Counted from the first letter of the stretch, positions 15,570 to 23,980 are shown. The stretch is DNA of 64,000 nt from JACVRX01 sp046726315 (GCA_046726315.1 JBKPAG010000017.1:1-64000), one strand, 5' to 3'. Numbers and translations: made by a program. The notes: generated by a model from the sequence alone, not told the origin.

Positions 15570-16818
15570 CGATCCCTCCCGCACCCGTCGAGTCAAGCCC
15601 GCCGACGGCCAGCGGACCAACCGCGGTGCCGCCGAGCCGACCACGTCCGCAACTGGTGCCAAACCAGCAACGTCTGCGCCGCGTGCGCGACGGGTCAAGC
15701 CCGTGGACGGTACCAAAGCCAAGCCGGTCAAACGGGCAGCGACTACTCCCCGGATCAAGCCCGCGGCCGGCGAGAAGTCGGTCAAGCCGGCTGCCGCCAG
15801 CCGGCGACGGGTCAACTCGGCGGATGGCGCCAAGCACGTATCACCGAAGGTGACCAGGACGCCGTCAACGGATCTCGACCTCGCCCCCGCGCCCGGAGCA
15901 GCGAGCACCCGAGATGCGAACAAGCCGGTCGACGAGCTGCTCAAGCTCGTCGGTGAACTCGCAAAGCATGTAATCGGCGCTGATGGTGACCAGAAGGCCG
16001 CGCAGGCGATCGAGTTCCTGCGTCGTCGGTTGACCGGTGACTACGAGGTCGATGCGTTCGGGTTCGACCAGCAGCTCACCGACACCGTTCTCCTCCCCGC
16101 GCTGCGCCCGCTGTACCGGCGATGGTTCCGCGTTGATGTGCACGGAATCGAGAACGTCCCAGCAGAGGGTGCTGCGCTGATCGTCGCCAACCACTCCGGC
16201 ACGATCCCGCTCGACTCGCTGATGACCGAGGTCGCCGTGCACGACGAGCATCCGGCGCATCGGCACCTACGCATGCTCGGGGCCGATCTGCTCTTCCAGC
16301 TGCCGTTCTTTTCCGACGTCGCGCGGAAGAACGGCACGACGTTGGCATGCACCGAGGACACCGAGCGGCTGCTGGCCGCCGGCGAGCTGGTCGGTGTGTG
16401 GCCGGAAGGCTTCAAGGGCATCGGCAAGCCGTTCTCCGAGCGGTACAAGCTCCAGCGCTTCGGGCGCGGTGGGTTCGTGTCGGCTGCGATCCGCGCACAG
16501 GCGCCGATCGTGCCCTGCGCGATCGTTGGGGCCGAGGAGACATACCCGATGATCGCCAACCTCGGCACGCTGGCCCGGATGATCGGCGTGCCATATGTGC
16601 CGATCACGCCGACCCTTCCGTGGCTCGGGCCGCTCGGCCTGGTTCCGCTCCCGTCGAAGTGGATCATAGAGTTCGGAGAGCCGATCCCGACCGACGCTTA
16701 CGGCGACGGTGCCGTCGAGGACCCGATGCTGGTGTTCGAGCTGACCGACCGGGTTCGGGAAACCATCCAGCAGACCCTGTACGCGCTACTCGTCCGCCGC
16801 CGCAGCACCTTCTTCTGA
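15562..16818 (+). CDS. 1-acyl-sn-glycerol-3-phosphate acyltransferase-like protein with repetitive basic N-terminus
   Basis: 418 residues. The first 115 or so are low complexity and basic with a recurring R-x-VKPxDG unit (RRVKPADGQ, RRVKPVDGTK, RIKPAAGEK, RRVNSADGAK). After a short helix (DELLKLVGELAKHVIG) comes a PlsC-like domain: the HX4D motif in IVANHSGTIPLDSLM, RKNGTT, VGVWPEGFKGIGKPFSERYKLQRFG and VPCAIVGAEETYP. ATG 15562 is chosen because the alternative starts lie inside the epimerase. The equivalent M. tuberculosis gene is Rv0502. The domain should face the inner membrane, esterifying lysophospholipid or a related acceptor. Confidence 0.88.
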   Translation: MADDPSRTRRVKPADGQRTNRGAAEPTTSATGAKPATSAPRARRVKPVDGTKAKPVKRAATTPRIKPAAGEKSVKPAAASRRRVNSADGAKHVSPKVTRTPSTDLDLAPAPGAASTRDANKPVDELLKLVGELAKHVIGADGDQKAAQAIEFLRRRLTGDYEVDAFGFDQQLTDTVLLPALRPLYRRWFRVDVHGIENVPAEGAALIVANHSGTIPLDSLMTEVAVHDEHPAHRHLRMLGADLLFQLPFFSDVARKNGTTLACTEDTERLLAAGELVGVWPEGFKGIGKPFSERYKLQRFGRGGFVSAAIRAQAPIVPCAIVGAEETYPMIANLGTLARMIGVPYVPITPTLPWLGPLGLVPLPSKWIIEFGEPIPTDAYGDGAVEDPMLVFELTDRVRETIQQTLYALLVRRRSTFF

Positions 16819-16833
16819 CTCGGGCGAGGGATT

Positions 16834-17694
16834 TCAGCGGCGGTGGCGGCGGGCCAGGGCGAAGCCGCCGATGGCACCGGCGACTGCACCGGCGCCGGCC
16901 GCAACCCCGATCGTGGTATTGCGTCGGCGCGCCCGGTAGTCGCGGATCTGCCAGCCACGCTCCTTCGCGTACGCGCGCAGGCGGGCGTCGGGATTGATGG
17001 CACACGGAAACCCGACAAGCGACAGCATCGGGATGTCGTTGGCGGAGTCGCTGTACGCGGCACACCGCTCGAGCTCGAGACCTTCGCGTACTGCCAGCGC
17101 GCGCACTGCCTCGGCCTTGGCCGGCCCGTGCAACAGGTCACCTACCAGGCGCCCGGTGTAGGCGCCGTCCACGTGTTCGGCGACCGTGCCCAGCGCACCG
17201 GTGAGGCCCAGCCGTTTCGCGATGATCGTCGCCAGCTCCACCGGTGCAGCGGTCACGAGCCATACCCGCTGGCCATCGTCGACGTGACTCTGCGCGATCG
17301 CCCGGGTGCCCGGCCACACCTTCTTCTGGACGACCTCGTCGAAGATCTCCTCAGCCAGCTCCTTCAGTTCGCCGACAGATCTATGAACGATGAACGACAA
17401 CGCCGTGGACCGGGCGCTGTCGACTTGGTCGGTTTCTTCCGCGCCGAGCCGGAAACGCAGCTGCTGGTATCCGAACCGCGCGATGTCACGCGCCCGGAAA
17501 TGCTTGCGCGCGTACATCCCCCGGGCGAAGTAGAAGATTGCGGCACCCCGCAGCACGGTGTTGTCGAGGTCGAAGAACGCCGCCGCGCGCGACGGAGCCA
17601 GAACGTCGACACCGGCGGCGGCCTCACCGGCGGCGGCCGCTGCCTCGCCGGATGTGATCGACCGGCCCGGTCTCTGCCGCCGCCGGAAGGGCAT
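16834..17694 (-). CDS. HAD-IB family hydrolase (SerB-like) with C-terminal membrane anchor
   Basis: 286 residues from ATG 17694 (MPFRRRQRPGRS); a longer frame reaches 17817 but enters the divergent glutaredoxin-like gene. Motif I is AAFFDLDNTVLRGAAIFYF, motif II VWLVTAAPVEL, motif III a Lys in LLHGPAKAEAVRALA, and motif IV AAYSDSANDIPMLSLVGFPCAINPD. These define HAD subfamily IB phosphatases related to phosphoserine phosphatase; mycobacterial SerB1 (Rv0505c) is in the same position. A hydrophobic segment TTIGVAAGAGAVAGAIGGFA near the C-terminus suggests membrane attachment. Substrate not certain. It is convergent with the acyltransferase gene (15-base gap). Confidence 0.88.
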   Translation of the reverse strand: MPFRRRQRPGRSITSGEAAAAAGEAAAGVDVLAPSRAAAFFDLDNTVLRGAAIFYFARGMYARKHFRARDIARFGYQQLRFRLGAEETDQVDSARSTALSFIVHRSVGELKELAEEIFDEVVQKKVWPGTRAIAQSHVDDGQRVWLVTAAPVELATIIAKRLGLTGALGTVAEHVDGAYTGRLVGDLLHGPAKAEAVRALAVREGLELERCAAYSDSANDIPMLSLVGFPCAINPDARLRAYAKERGWQIRDYRARRRNTTIGVAAGAGAVAGAIGGFALARRHRR

Positions 17695-17776
17695 GCCGCG
17701 AAGCGTAGCGGCGGATCCCCGGTGGTCCCTCCGCCCGATGGGTAAGGTGAGGTGCTCGACGGCGCGGGAGGCATGA

Positions 17777-18037
17777 ATGGGCGGCCAGTGGACGCCACGG
17801 GTGCTCCTGCTCGGCAAGCCGGGCTGTCATCTGTGCGACGAGGCGCGCGTCGTCGTCGAACGGGTATGCAACGAGCTCGGCATCGGCTGGGCCGAGCGCA
17901 GCATCCTCGACGATGCCGACCTGACTCGACGTTATGCGGAGCAGATTCCCGTCACATTGGTCGACGGCGAGCAGCACGCCGTCTGGCGGGTCGACGAGGC
18001 TCGGCTGCGTGCGGCTCTCGCTCTCCAGCCGGGCTGA
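17777..18037 (+). CDS. Glutaredoxin-like thiol protein
   Basis: 86 residues of the glutaredoxin-2/DUF836 family. The redox site is LLGKPGCHLCDEARVVVERV (CxxC with His-Leu between), and the cis-Pro loop is EQIPVTLVDGEQHAVWRVD. Same position as Rv0508 ahead of hemA in mycobacteria. It should act as a cytosolic disulfide reductase; the electron donor in actinobacteria is usually mycothiol or thioredoxin, which cannot be told here. It diverges from the HAD gene with an 82-base gap. Confidence 0.9.
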   Translation: MGGQWTPRVLLLGKPGCHLCDEARVVVERVCNELGIGWAERSILDDADLTRRYAEQIPVTLVDGEQHAVWRVDEARLRAALALQPG

Positions 18038-18090
18038 TATGCGGGCGTCCCTGGCGCAGGCATCGGAGTCGTCCCCGTGATCGTCGTCGC

Positions 18091-18187
18091 TCCAGCGTGG
18101 CACGCCAGAACGTTGCGCGTGGCACGTTGAACGGTTGCTCCAGAGGACCATTTGTCCCGGTCTGTGGAGCGGTCCAGCGTGCCACGC
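18091..18187. repeat. Direct and inverted repeats in the glutaredoxin-rex intergenic region
   Basis: TCCAGCGTGGCACGC (18091-18105) recurs as TCCAGCGTGCCACGC (18173-18187), one base different. The near-palindromic core CGTGGCACG also occurs at 18117-18125. This 317-base gap (18038-18354) holds no convincing gene. The repeats lie 73-169 bases upstream of the candidate Rex operator and could be additional regulator sites or a folded leader from the preceding gene. Confidence 0.5.
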
Positions 18188-18259
18188 GGTTCAAGGGAGT
18201 ATGTGTAGCGACGTTGAGTGCTCGACGTCATCGAGCCGAGCGAGCGTCGCTGCGCGACT

Positions 18260-18288
18260 TTGTTCCTGCGTTCACATAGACCTAGGCT
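18260..18288 (+). promoter_or_regulatory. Candidate rex promoter with overlapping Rex operator
   Basis: A candidate -35 TTGTTC (18260-18265) is followed after 17 bases by a candidate -10 TAGGCT (18283-18288). The 18-mer at 18260-18277 (TTGTTCCTGCGTTCACAT) agrees at 13 of 18 positions with the Streptomyces Rex-operator palindrome TTGTGAACGCGTTCACAA, with one near-complete half-site (GCGTTCACA). Rex is known to repress rex-hemACD in Streptomyces coelicolor, so an operator here is expected. The left half-site is weak. Confidence 0.5.
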
Positions 18289-18354
18289 TGCTTCGACGAG
18301 TTTCACCGGCCGTCTGAGACTGCACTCGGGCCGGCTGGCCTACCCGGGAGCACA

Positions 18355-19098
18355 GTGACCCGCCGCACCCGCTTGCCGCAGGCAGCGCATGCCGAGCACG
18401 CCCACGTCGCCGCTGACCGAGGCGTGCCCGAGGCGACCGTCGCACGACTTCCGCTGTACTTGCGAGCGCTCGCGGCACTGGCCGAGCGCGGCATCGTCAC
18501 GGTCTCATCCGACGAACTCGCGCGGACCGCCGGGGTCAACTCTGCCAAGTTGCGTAAGGACCTGTCCTACCTCGGCTCCTACGGAACGCGCGGTGTCGGC
18601 TACGAGGTCGACTTCTTGCGTCATCAGATCTCGCAGGAGATCGGGCTGACTCAGGACTGGCCCGTGGTGATCGTCGGCATCGGCAATCTCGGCCATGCGC
18701 TTGCCAACTACGCGGGCTTCGCCTCTCGGGGGTTCCGGGTAGCCGCCCTCGTCGACGCCGACCCGGCCCGAGCGGGTACCGAAGTTGCCGGCCTGACCGT
18801 CCGCCACGTCGACGAACTCGAACGGCTCGTGGCCGACCAGAGCATTGCTATCGGCGTAATCGCGACGCCAGCTACGGCGGCCCAACGGGTGTGCGACCGC
18901 CTGGTCGCGGCGGGCGTGACGAGCATCCTCAACTTCGCTCCCGCGTTGCTGCAAGTGCCAGACGGCGTCGACCTGCGCAAGGTCGACCTGTCGATCGAAC
19001 TACAGATCCTGGCCTACCACGAGCAGCGCAAGAACGGCGCGGCGCTGGCGCTGACCGCAGAGCAGGCGGTCGAGTTGGCCCAGGCGGTGCGCGGATGA
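18355..19098 (+). CDS. rex: Redox-sensing transcriptional repressor Rex
   Basis: 247 residues. An N-terminal winged helix (LPLYLRALAALAERGIVTVS, then DELARTAGVNSAKLRKDLSYLGSYGTRGVGYEVDFL) is followed by a Rossmann domain (WPVVIVGIGNLGHALANY with GxGxxG, LVDADPARAG, IGVIATPATAAQRVCDRLV, SILNFAPALLQVPDGVDLRKVDLSIELQ). Rex binds DNA when NADH is low and is released by NADH, so it tunes respiratory and haem genes. Its stop overlaps hemA by ATGA, and hemC and hemD overlap likewise, giving the rex-hemACD operon known from Streptomyces, here extended to hemB. Confidence 0.96.
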   Translation: MTRRTRLPQAAHAEHAHVAADRGVPEATVARLPLYLRALAALAERGIVTVSSDELARTAGVNSAKLRKDLSYLGSYGTRGVGYEVDFLRHQISQEIGLTQDWPVVIVGIGNLGHALANYAGFASRGFRVAALVDADPARAGTEVAGLTVRHVDELERLVADQSIAIGVIATPATAAQRVCDRLVAAGVTSILNFAPALLQVPDGVDLRKVDLSIELQILAYHEQRKNGAALALTAEQAVELAQAVRG

Positions 19099-20405
19099 GC
19101 GTGCTCGTCGTCGGCCTGTCCCATTACAGCGCGCCGGTCGAGGTGCTGGAGCGAGCCGCTATCGATCCCGAGGCGGTCGGGAAGCTGCTCGACGAGGTGC
19201 ACTCGGCTGAGCACATCGGTGAGGCAGTCGCCGTCGTCACGTGCAACCGGGTGGAACTGTATGCCGACGTCGCGACGTTCCACGGCGGCGTCGAGGAGGT
19301 CAGCGCCCTGCTCGCCCGGCATGTCCAGGCAGATATCGCCGAACTCACGCCGTACCTCTATGTCCACTACGAGGACGCCGCCGTCTCCCACCTGTTCCAC
19401 GTCTCGAGTGGGCTCGACTCCATGGTCGTCGGTGAGAGCCAGATCCTGGGCCAGGTCCGCGAGGCCTACCGGCTGGCGCAGACGTCGGAGACCACAGGGC
19501 GGGTCCTTGGTGACCTCTTTCCGGCTGCCCTACGTGTGGGCAAGCGCTCCCACGCAGAGACCGGCATCGATTCCGCAGGCCGGTCGGTCGTCACGGTCGG
19601 GCTGGCGGCTGTCGCACCGGACGGTGTGGCAGGAATGCAGGCGCTGGTCGTCGGCGCGGGCTCGATGGCGGCATTGGCTGCGTCGACCTTGGCCCGGGAC
19701 GGAGCCGACGTGGTCGTGGCCAGCCGGTCGGCGGATCGTGCGACCCGCCTGGCTGGATCCGTCGGCGGGCACGCGATCGAGCTGAGCGAACTGAACCACG
19801 CTCTCCGCGTCGCCGACGTCGTGGTCTCGTGCACCGGCGCCGCCGGCGTCGTCTTGACCGCCGACATGGCCGAGTCGGCGTTGCGCGAGCGTGCGGGTCG
19901 CCCGTGGCGGGTGCTCGACATTGCATTGCCCCGCGACGTCGATCTGGCGGTACACACTCTGCCCGGTGTCGTAGCCGCCGACCTCGCGACTCTCGCAGAC
20001 CGGCACGATCTCGCTGCCCCGGCTGCCGAGGAGATAGCAGCCGTGCGCGCGATCGTGGCAGACGAGCTCGCGGCGTTCGTCGGTGGACGTCGGCAGGCGC
20101 AGGTCGCACCGACGGTCGTGGCACTTCGGGCGATGGCCGACGACGTCGTTGCGAGTGAGCTGGCCCGGATGGGCGGCCGCCTGCCCGACCTCGACGCCCG
20201 AACGCTGGAGGAGATCACCAAAACCGTCCGCAGGGTCGTCGACAAGCTGCTGCACGCACCGACCGTCCGGATCAAGGAGCTCGCTACGCAACCCGGTGGG
20301 GGATCGTACGAGTCTGCGCTGCGGGAGCTGTTCGCACTCGACCCCCGCACGGTGGAGGCCGTCGTTCGGCCCACCCTCGAACCGGACGGGAGTGAGCTGC
20401 GGTGA
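19095..20405 (+). CDS. hemA: Glutamyl-tRNA reductase HemA
   Basis: First committed step of C5 tetrapyrrole synthesis: reduces glutamyl-tRNA(Glu) to glutamate-1-semialdehyde with NADPH. 436 residues: LVVGLSHYSAPVEVLERAAI, the catalytic Cys in VVTCNRVELYA, the HVSSGLDSMVVGESQILGQVREAY signature, the NADPH Rossmann loop ALVVGAGSMAALAASTLA, and a C-terminal dimerisation helix region (ITKTVRRVVDKLLHAPTVRIKEL). Overlaps rex upstream and hemC downstream (GTGA). The product is used by HemL, encoded about 23 kb downstream in this window. Confidence 0.97.
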   Translation: MSVLVVGLSHYSAPVEVLERAAIDPEAVGKLLDEVHSAEHIGEAVAVVTCNRVELYADVATFHGGVEEVSALLARHVQADIAELTPYLYVHYEDAAVSHLFHVSSGLDSMVVGESQILGQVREAYRLAQTSETTGRVLGDLFPAALRVGKRSHAETGIDSAGRSVVTVGLAAVAPDGVAGMQALVVGAGSMAALAASTLARDGADVVVASRSADRATRLAGSVGGHAIELSELNHALRVADVVVSCTGAAGVVLTADMAESALRERAGRPWRVLDIALPRDVDLAVHTLPGVVAADLATLADRHDLAAPAAEEIAAVRAIVADELAAFVGGRRQAQVAPTVVALRAMADDVVASELARMGGRLPDLDARTLEEITKTVRRVVDKLLHAPTVRIKELATQPGGGSYESALRELFALDPRTVEAVVRPTLEPDGSELR

Positions 20406-21355
20406 GCCGGGATTCGGTGCGGCTGGGCACCCGCCGCAGCGCGCTCGCCCTGGCCCAGGCGCGGTCGGTCGCCGCCGCGCTGACCGCTGCCGCCGGTATC
20501 GACGTCACACTTGTCGAGATCACCACGCACGGTGACGTGTCCAGCGCGCCACTCGCCCAGATCGGCGGGACGGGCGTATTCGTCAACGCACTGCGCGACG
20601 CGCTGCACGCCGACCGGATCGACCTCGCCGTCCATTCGCTCAAGGACCTGCCGACAGCAGCTGTGCCGGGGCTCGTGGTTGCCGCGGTTCCTCAGCGCGA
20701 GGATCCGCGAGATGTGCTGTGCGCCCGTGACGGGCTCACCTTGGGGGAGTTGCCGGTCGGGGCCAAGATCGGCACCGGGGCTCCGCGACGGGTAGCCCAG
20801 CTGCTCGCGCTGGGGCTCGGGCTAGACGTGGTTCCGGTGCGCGGCAACGTCGACACCCGGCTGGCCAAGGTCGCCGAAGGTTCACTCGACGGTGTGGTGC
20901 TGGCCCGGGCCGGGCTGGCTCGCCTCGGCCGGCTCGACGAGGCGACCGAAGTGCTTGATCCGATGCAGATGCTTCCCGCGCCCGGTCAAGGCGCGCTGGC
21001 TGTCGAGTGCCGCTCGAGTAGCGACGTCGCTGGTTTCGCAGCAGTTCTCGACGACCCCACGACCCGTTCCGCAGTGACCGCGGAACGTTCCCTCCTCGCC
21101 GCGCTCGAGGCCGGTTGTACTGCGCCCGTAGGCGCGTGCGCCGAGGCGGCGGAGGGTGATGACGGCCTCGAGCTCTATCTGCGCGCCGTCGTGGTGTCAC
21201 CCGACGGTGCGGTGAGTATCCGCAAGTCAGCTACCGGCCCCTTGTCGGCGGCCGAGGAGTTGGGTCGCGACCTCGCGACCGAGCTGCTCGACGACGGGGC
21301 CGGCAGGCTCGTCGGCGTCCAAGCCAGGGCGCTGGAAGAGGAGATCGTTACGTGA
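20402..21355 (+). CDS. hemC: Porphobilinogen deaminase (hydroxymethylbilane synthase) HemC
   Basis: Polymerises four porphobilinogens to hydroxymethylbilane. 317 residues: VRLGTRRSALALAQARSVAA, GTGVFVNALRDALHADRIDLAVHSLKDLPT, KIGTGAPRRVAQL, VVPVRGNVDTRLAKV, MLPAPGQGALAVECR and the cofactor-attachment Cys in AALEAGCTAPVGACAEA, to which dipyrromethane is linked. GTG 20402 overlaps the hemA stop; its own stop overlaps hemD. Confidence 0.97.
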   Translation: MSRDSVRLGTRRSALALAQARSVAAALTAAAGIDVTLVEITTHGDVSSAPLAQIGGTGVFVNALRDALHADRIDLAVHSLKDLPTAAVPGLVVAAVPQREDPRDVLCARDGLTLGELPVGAKIGTGAPRRVAQLLALGLGLDVVPVRGNVDTRLAKVAEGSLDGVVLARAGLARLGRLDEATEVLDPMQMLPAPGQGALAVECRSSSDVAGFAAVLDDPTTRSAVTAERSLLAALEAGCTAPVGACAEAAEGDDGLELYLRAVVVSPDGAVSIRKSATGPLSAAEELGRDLATELLDDGAGRLVGVQARALEEEIVT

Positions 21356-22941
21356 CCACCAAGCGTCCCACTGTGGGCAGCGTCGCCTTCGTCGGTGCCG
21401 GGCCGGGTGATCCCGGACTGCTGACCTTGAGAGCCGCCGAAGTGCTGTCCAACGCCGACACCGTCGTGATAGAGGACCCGCGGCACCGCGAATTGCTCAT
21501 GCACGCTCCGGCCGACGTCGAGGTCCTCGACGGAGGCGCCGACGACGACGGTATGCCCCTCGCGGCGAGCATGCGCAGCAGGCTCACCCTGACCGCCGCC
21601 AAGAGCGGTCGACGAGTCGTGCGGTTGCTGGAGGGTGACCCGTTCGTCCACCCCACCGGCGCGGACGAGGCGTTGGCCTGCGCCAAGGCCCGCGTGCCCT
21701 TCGAAATCGTCCCCGGGGTGTGTGGCGCTACGGCAATCCCGGCCCATGCTGGTGTACCGCTCACGGCCGGTCGTCGGCGCAGTGTCCAAGTGGTCGACGT
21801 CACCGGCAAGGTCGATTGGCGTACCGGCGCGGCAGACACACTGGTGCTCACCCGCGTCGACGAGTTCGAACATGTGGCCGCTGCGCTGATCGCCAATGGT
21901 GCCGCGCCGACAACGGCAGTCGCCGTCATCGCTGGCGGCAGCACTGTCAGTCAGCAGACCGTCGTCTCCACACTCGAGCGGGTCGCGGTCGACGTCCGGG
22001 CGGCCAAGCTTCCTACACCGCTGCTGGCCGTCGTCGGGGAGGTCGTCGACCATCGTGACGCGTTGTCCTGGTTCGAGACCAAGCCGCTGTTCGGCTGGCG
22101 AGTTCTCGTACCTCGGACCCGCCAGCAGGCCAGCTCGCTTTCGGCCGCGCTACGACGGTCCGGAGCCATTCCGGAGGAGGTGCCGACGATCTCGGTCGAG
22201 CCGCCGCGTAACCCGCAGCAGGTCGACAAGGCGGTCCGCGGCATGGTCGAGGGCCGTTACGAATGGATCGCGTTCACGTCCGTCAACGCTTTACGTGCTG
22301 TGAAGGAGAAACTGGTCCAGTACGGCCTCGATGCCCGTGCGCTTTCGGGCCTGAAGGTAGCTGCGGTGGGCGACAAGACCGCCGAAGCACTGCGGTCCTG
22401 GGGCATCGAACCGGACTTGGTGCCCTCTACCGAGCAGTCCGCCCACGGTCTGCTGCTCGACTGGCCGCCCTACGACGAGGTACTCGACCCGATCAACCGG
22501 GTGTTCCTGCCCCGAGCCGACATTGCAACGGAGACGCTGGCCGCCGGGTTGGTCGAACTGGGCTGGGAGGTCGACGACGTCACCGCGTACCGGACAGTTC
22601 GCGCTGCGCCACCTGCGGTGGAGACACGTGACGCGATCAAGTCCGGCAAATTCGACGCCGTTGTCTTCACGTCGTCCTCGACGGTCCGCAACCTGGTGGG
22701 CATCGCCGGCAAGCCACACGCGTCCACGGTGGTCGCCTGCATCGGCCCGGCGACCGCGAAGACAGCGGAAGAGCACGGGCTGCGGGTCGACGTTCTCGCA
22801 CCCGAGCCTTCGGTCGAGATGCTCGCCGATGCCCTGGCCGAGTTCGGTGCCAGCCGGCGGCTGACGATGGTCGCAGCCGGAGAGCGTGTGACCAAGCCCT
22901 CCCAGCGGCGTCGCACATCCGCCCGGCGTAAGGCAACATGA
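21352..22941 (+). CDS. hemD: Fused uroporphyrinogen-III C-methyltransferase-like / uroporphyrinogen-III synthase (HemD)
   Basis: 529 residues in two halves. Residues about 8-235 look like a tetrapyrrole methylase (SUMT, CobA/CysG): VAFVGAGPGDPGLLTLRAAE, VVRLLEGDPFVHPTGADEAL, EIVPGVCGATAIPAHAGVPLT. Residues about 245-505 are uroporphyrinogen-III synthase: WRVLVPRTRQQASSLSAALRRSGAIPEEVP, YEWIAFTSVNALRAV, VAAVGDKTAEALRSWG, FTSSSTVRNLVGI and VVACIGPATAKTAEEHGL. The same fusion is known in mycobacteria and Streptomyces. In the methylase half the usual RLKGGDPFVFGRG loop is altered to RLLEGDPFVHPTG, so methyltransfer activity may be lost or changed. Rich in Lys/Arg at the C-terminus. Confidence 0.93.
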   Translation: MTTKRPTVGSVAFVGAGPGDPGLLTLRAAEVLSNADTVVIEDPRHRELLMHAPADVEVLDGGADDDGMPLAASMRSRLTLTAAKSGRRVVRLLEGDPFVHPTGADEALACAKARVPFEIVPGVCGATAIPAHAGVPLTAGRRRSVQVVDVTGKVDWRTGAADTLVLTRVDEFEHVAAALIANGAAPTTAVAVIAGGSTVSQQTVVSTLERVAVDVRAAKLPTPLLAVVGEVVDHRDALSWFETKPLFGWRVLVPRTRQQASSLSAALRRSGAIPEEVPTISVEPPRNPQQVDKAVRGMVEGRYEWIAFTSVNALRAVKEKLVQYGLDARALSGLKVAAVGDKTAEALRSWGIEPDLVPSTEQSAHGLLLDWPPYDEVLDPINRVFLPRADIATETLAAGLVELGWEVDDVTAYRTVRAAPPAVETRDAIKSGKFDAVVFTSSSTVRNLVGIAGKPHASTVVACIGPATAKTAEEHGLRVDVLAPEPSVEMLADALAEFGASRRLTMVAAGERVTKPSQRRRTSARRKAT

Positions 22942-22947
22942 GCCGAC

Positions 22948-23919
22948 GTGGCATTCCCCGCTGAGCGGCCGCGCCGCCTGCGTCGTACGCCGGCCATGCG
23001 ACGGCTGGTGGCGGAGACCCCGGTCCAACCGCAGCGTCTGGTGCTGCCGCTGTTCGTTCGGGAGGACGGCGAGCCCCGACCCATCGCCTCCATGCCGGGG
23101 GTCGTCCAACACAACCGGGACACGTTGCGCAAGGCGGCGCTGGACGCCGTCGAGGCCGGTGTCGGCGGACTAATGGTGTTCGGTGTGCCGGCGTTTCGGG
23201 ACGCGGTGGGCTCTGCTGCCGAGGATCCCTCCGGCGTACTGAACGCGGCGATCCGCGATGTCGTCGCCGAGGTCGGCGACGCAACTGTCGTGATGGCGGA
23301 CCTGTGCCTGGACGAGTTCACCGACCATGGGCATTGCGGACTGCTAGCCGACGATGGATCCGTCGACAACGACGCGACCCTGCTGGCCTATCAACGCATG
23401 GCGCTCGCCCAGGCGACGGCCGGCGTCCACGTCGTCGGGCCGAGCGGAATGATGGACGGCCAGGTCGGCGCAATCAGGTCGGCGCTCGACAGTGGAGGGT
23501 TCCCCGACGTCGCCATCCTCGCGTATTCAGCCAAGTACGCTTCGGCGTTCTACGGGCCGTTCCGGGACGCCGTCGAGTCGACTCTTACTGGGGATCGGCG
23601 CACGTACCAACAGGATCCGTCCAACGGCCGGGAGGCGCTGCGCGAGGTCCGCCTCGACGTCGCCGAGGGGGCCGACATCGTGATGGTCAAGCCGGCCATG
23701 TCCTACCTCGACGTCGTTGCCCAGGTGCGAGCGATCGTTGACGTTCCCGTCGCTGCGTATCAGGTCTCGGGCGAGTACGCGATGGTCGAGGCGGCAGCTG
23801 CCAACGGCTGGATCGACCGCGGTCGGGTGATCATCGAGACGCTGACGTCGATCCGCCGTGCCGGCGCCGACATCGTGCTCACCTACTGGGCCGCCGAGGT
23901 CGCTCGCACCCTGCGCTGA
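22948..23919 (+). CDS. hemB: Porphobilinogen synthase (delta-aminolevulinic acid dehydratase) HemB
   Basis: Condenses two 5-aminolevulinates into porphobilinogen. 323 residues from GTG 22948. Schiff-base lysines are in ILAYSAKYASAFYGPF and ADIVMVKPAMSYLDVV; other marks are PLFVREDGEPRPIASMPGV, RTYQQDPSNGREALREV and YQVSGEYAMVEAAAANGW. The metal loop reads MADLCLDEFTDHGHCGLL: it keeps two of the three zinc Cys of CxC...HGHC, the middle one being Asp, a mixed metal site. The last codons are repeated 60 bases downstream (see repeat entry). Confidence 0.96.
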   Translation: MAFPAERPRRLRRTPAMRRLVAETPVQPQRLVLPLFVREDGEPRPIASMPGVVQHNRDTLRKAALDAVEAGVGGLMVFGVPAFRDAVGSAAEDPSGVLNAAIRDVVAEVGDATVVMADLCLDEFTDHGHCGLLADDGSVDNDATLLAYQRMALAQATAGVHVVGPSGMMDGQVGAIRSALDSGGFPDVAILAYSAKYASAFYGPFRDAVESTLTGDRRTYQQDPSNGREALREVRLDVAEGADIVMVKPAMSYLDVVAQVRAIVDVPVAAYQVSGEYAMVEAAAANGWIDRGRVIIETLTSIRRAGADIVLTYWAAEVARTLR

Positions 23920-23980
23920 CGCCCTTCACCGGATTACGTTCGGCCTTGCCACGGCAAGGCCGCCCGCACCCTGCGCTGAC
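23901..23980 (+). repeat. 60-bp imperfect tandem repeat copying the 3' end of hemB, with a hairpin
   Basis: The last 20 bases of hemB (CGCTCGCACCCTGCGCTGAC, 23901-23920) recur at 23961-23980 with one change, exactly 60 bases on. The following unit keeps only short matches (ATTCGGCC, TTGCC). Between them CGGCCTTGCC (23941-23950) pairs with GGCAAGGCCG (23953-23962), a 10-bp stem that is a good candidate terminator for the rex-hem operon. A weaker copy of the hairpin lies near 23998-24017. The rest of the gap to 24085 shows no gene. Confidence 0.7.
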
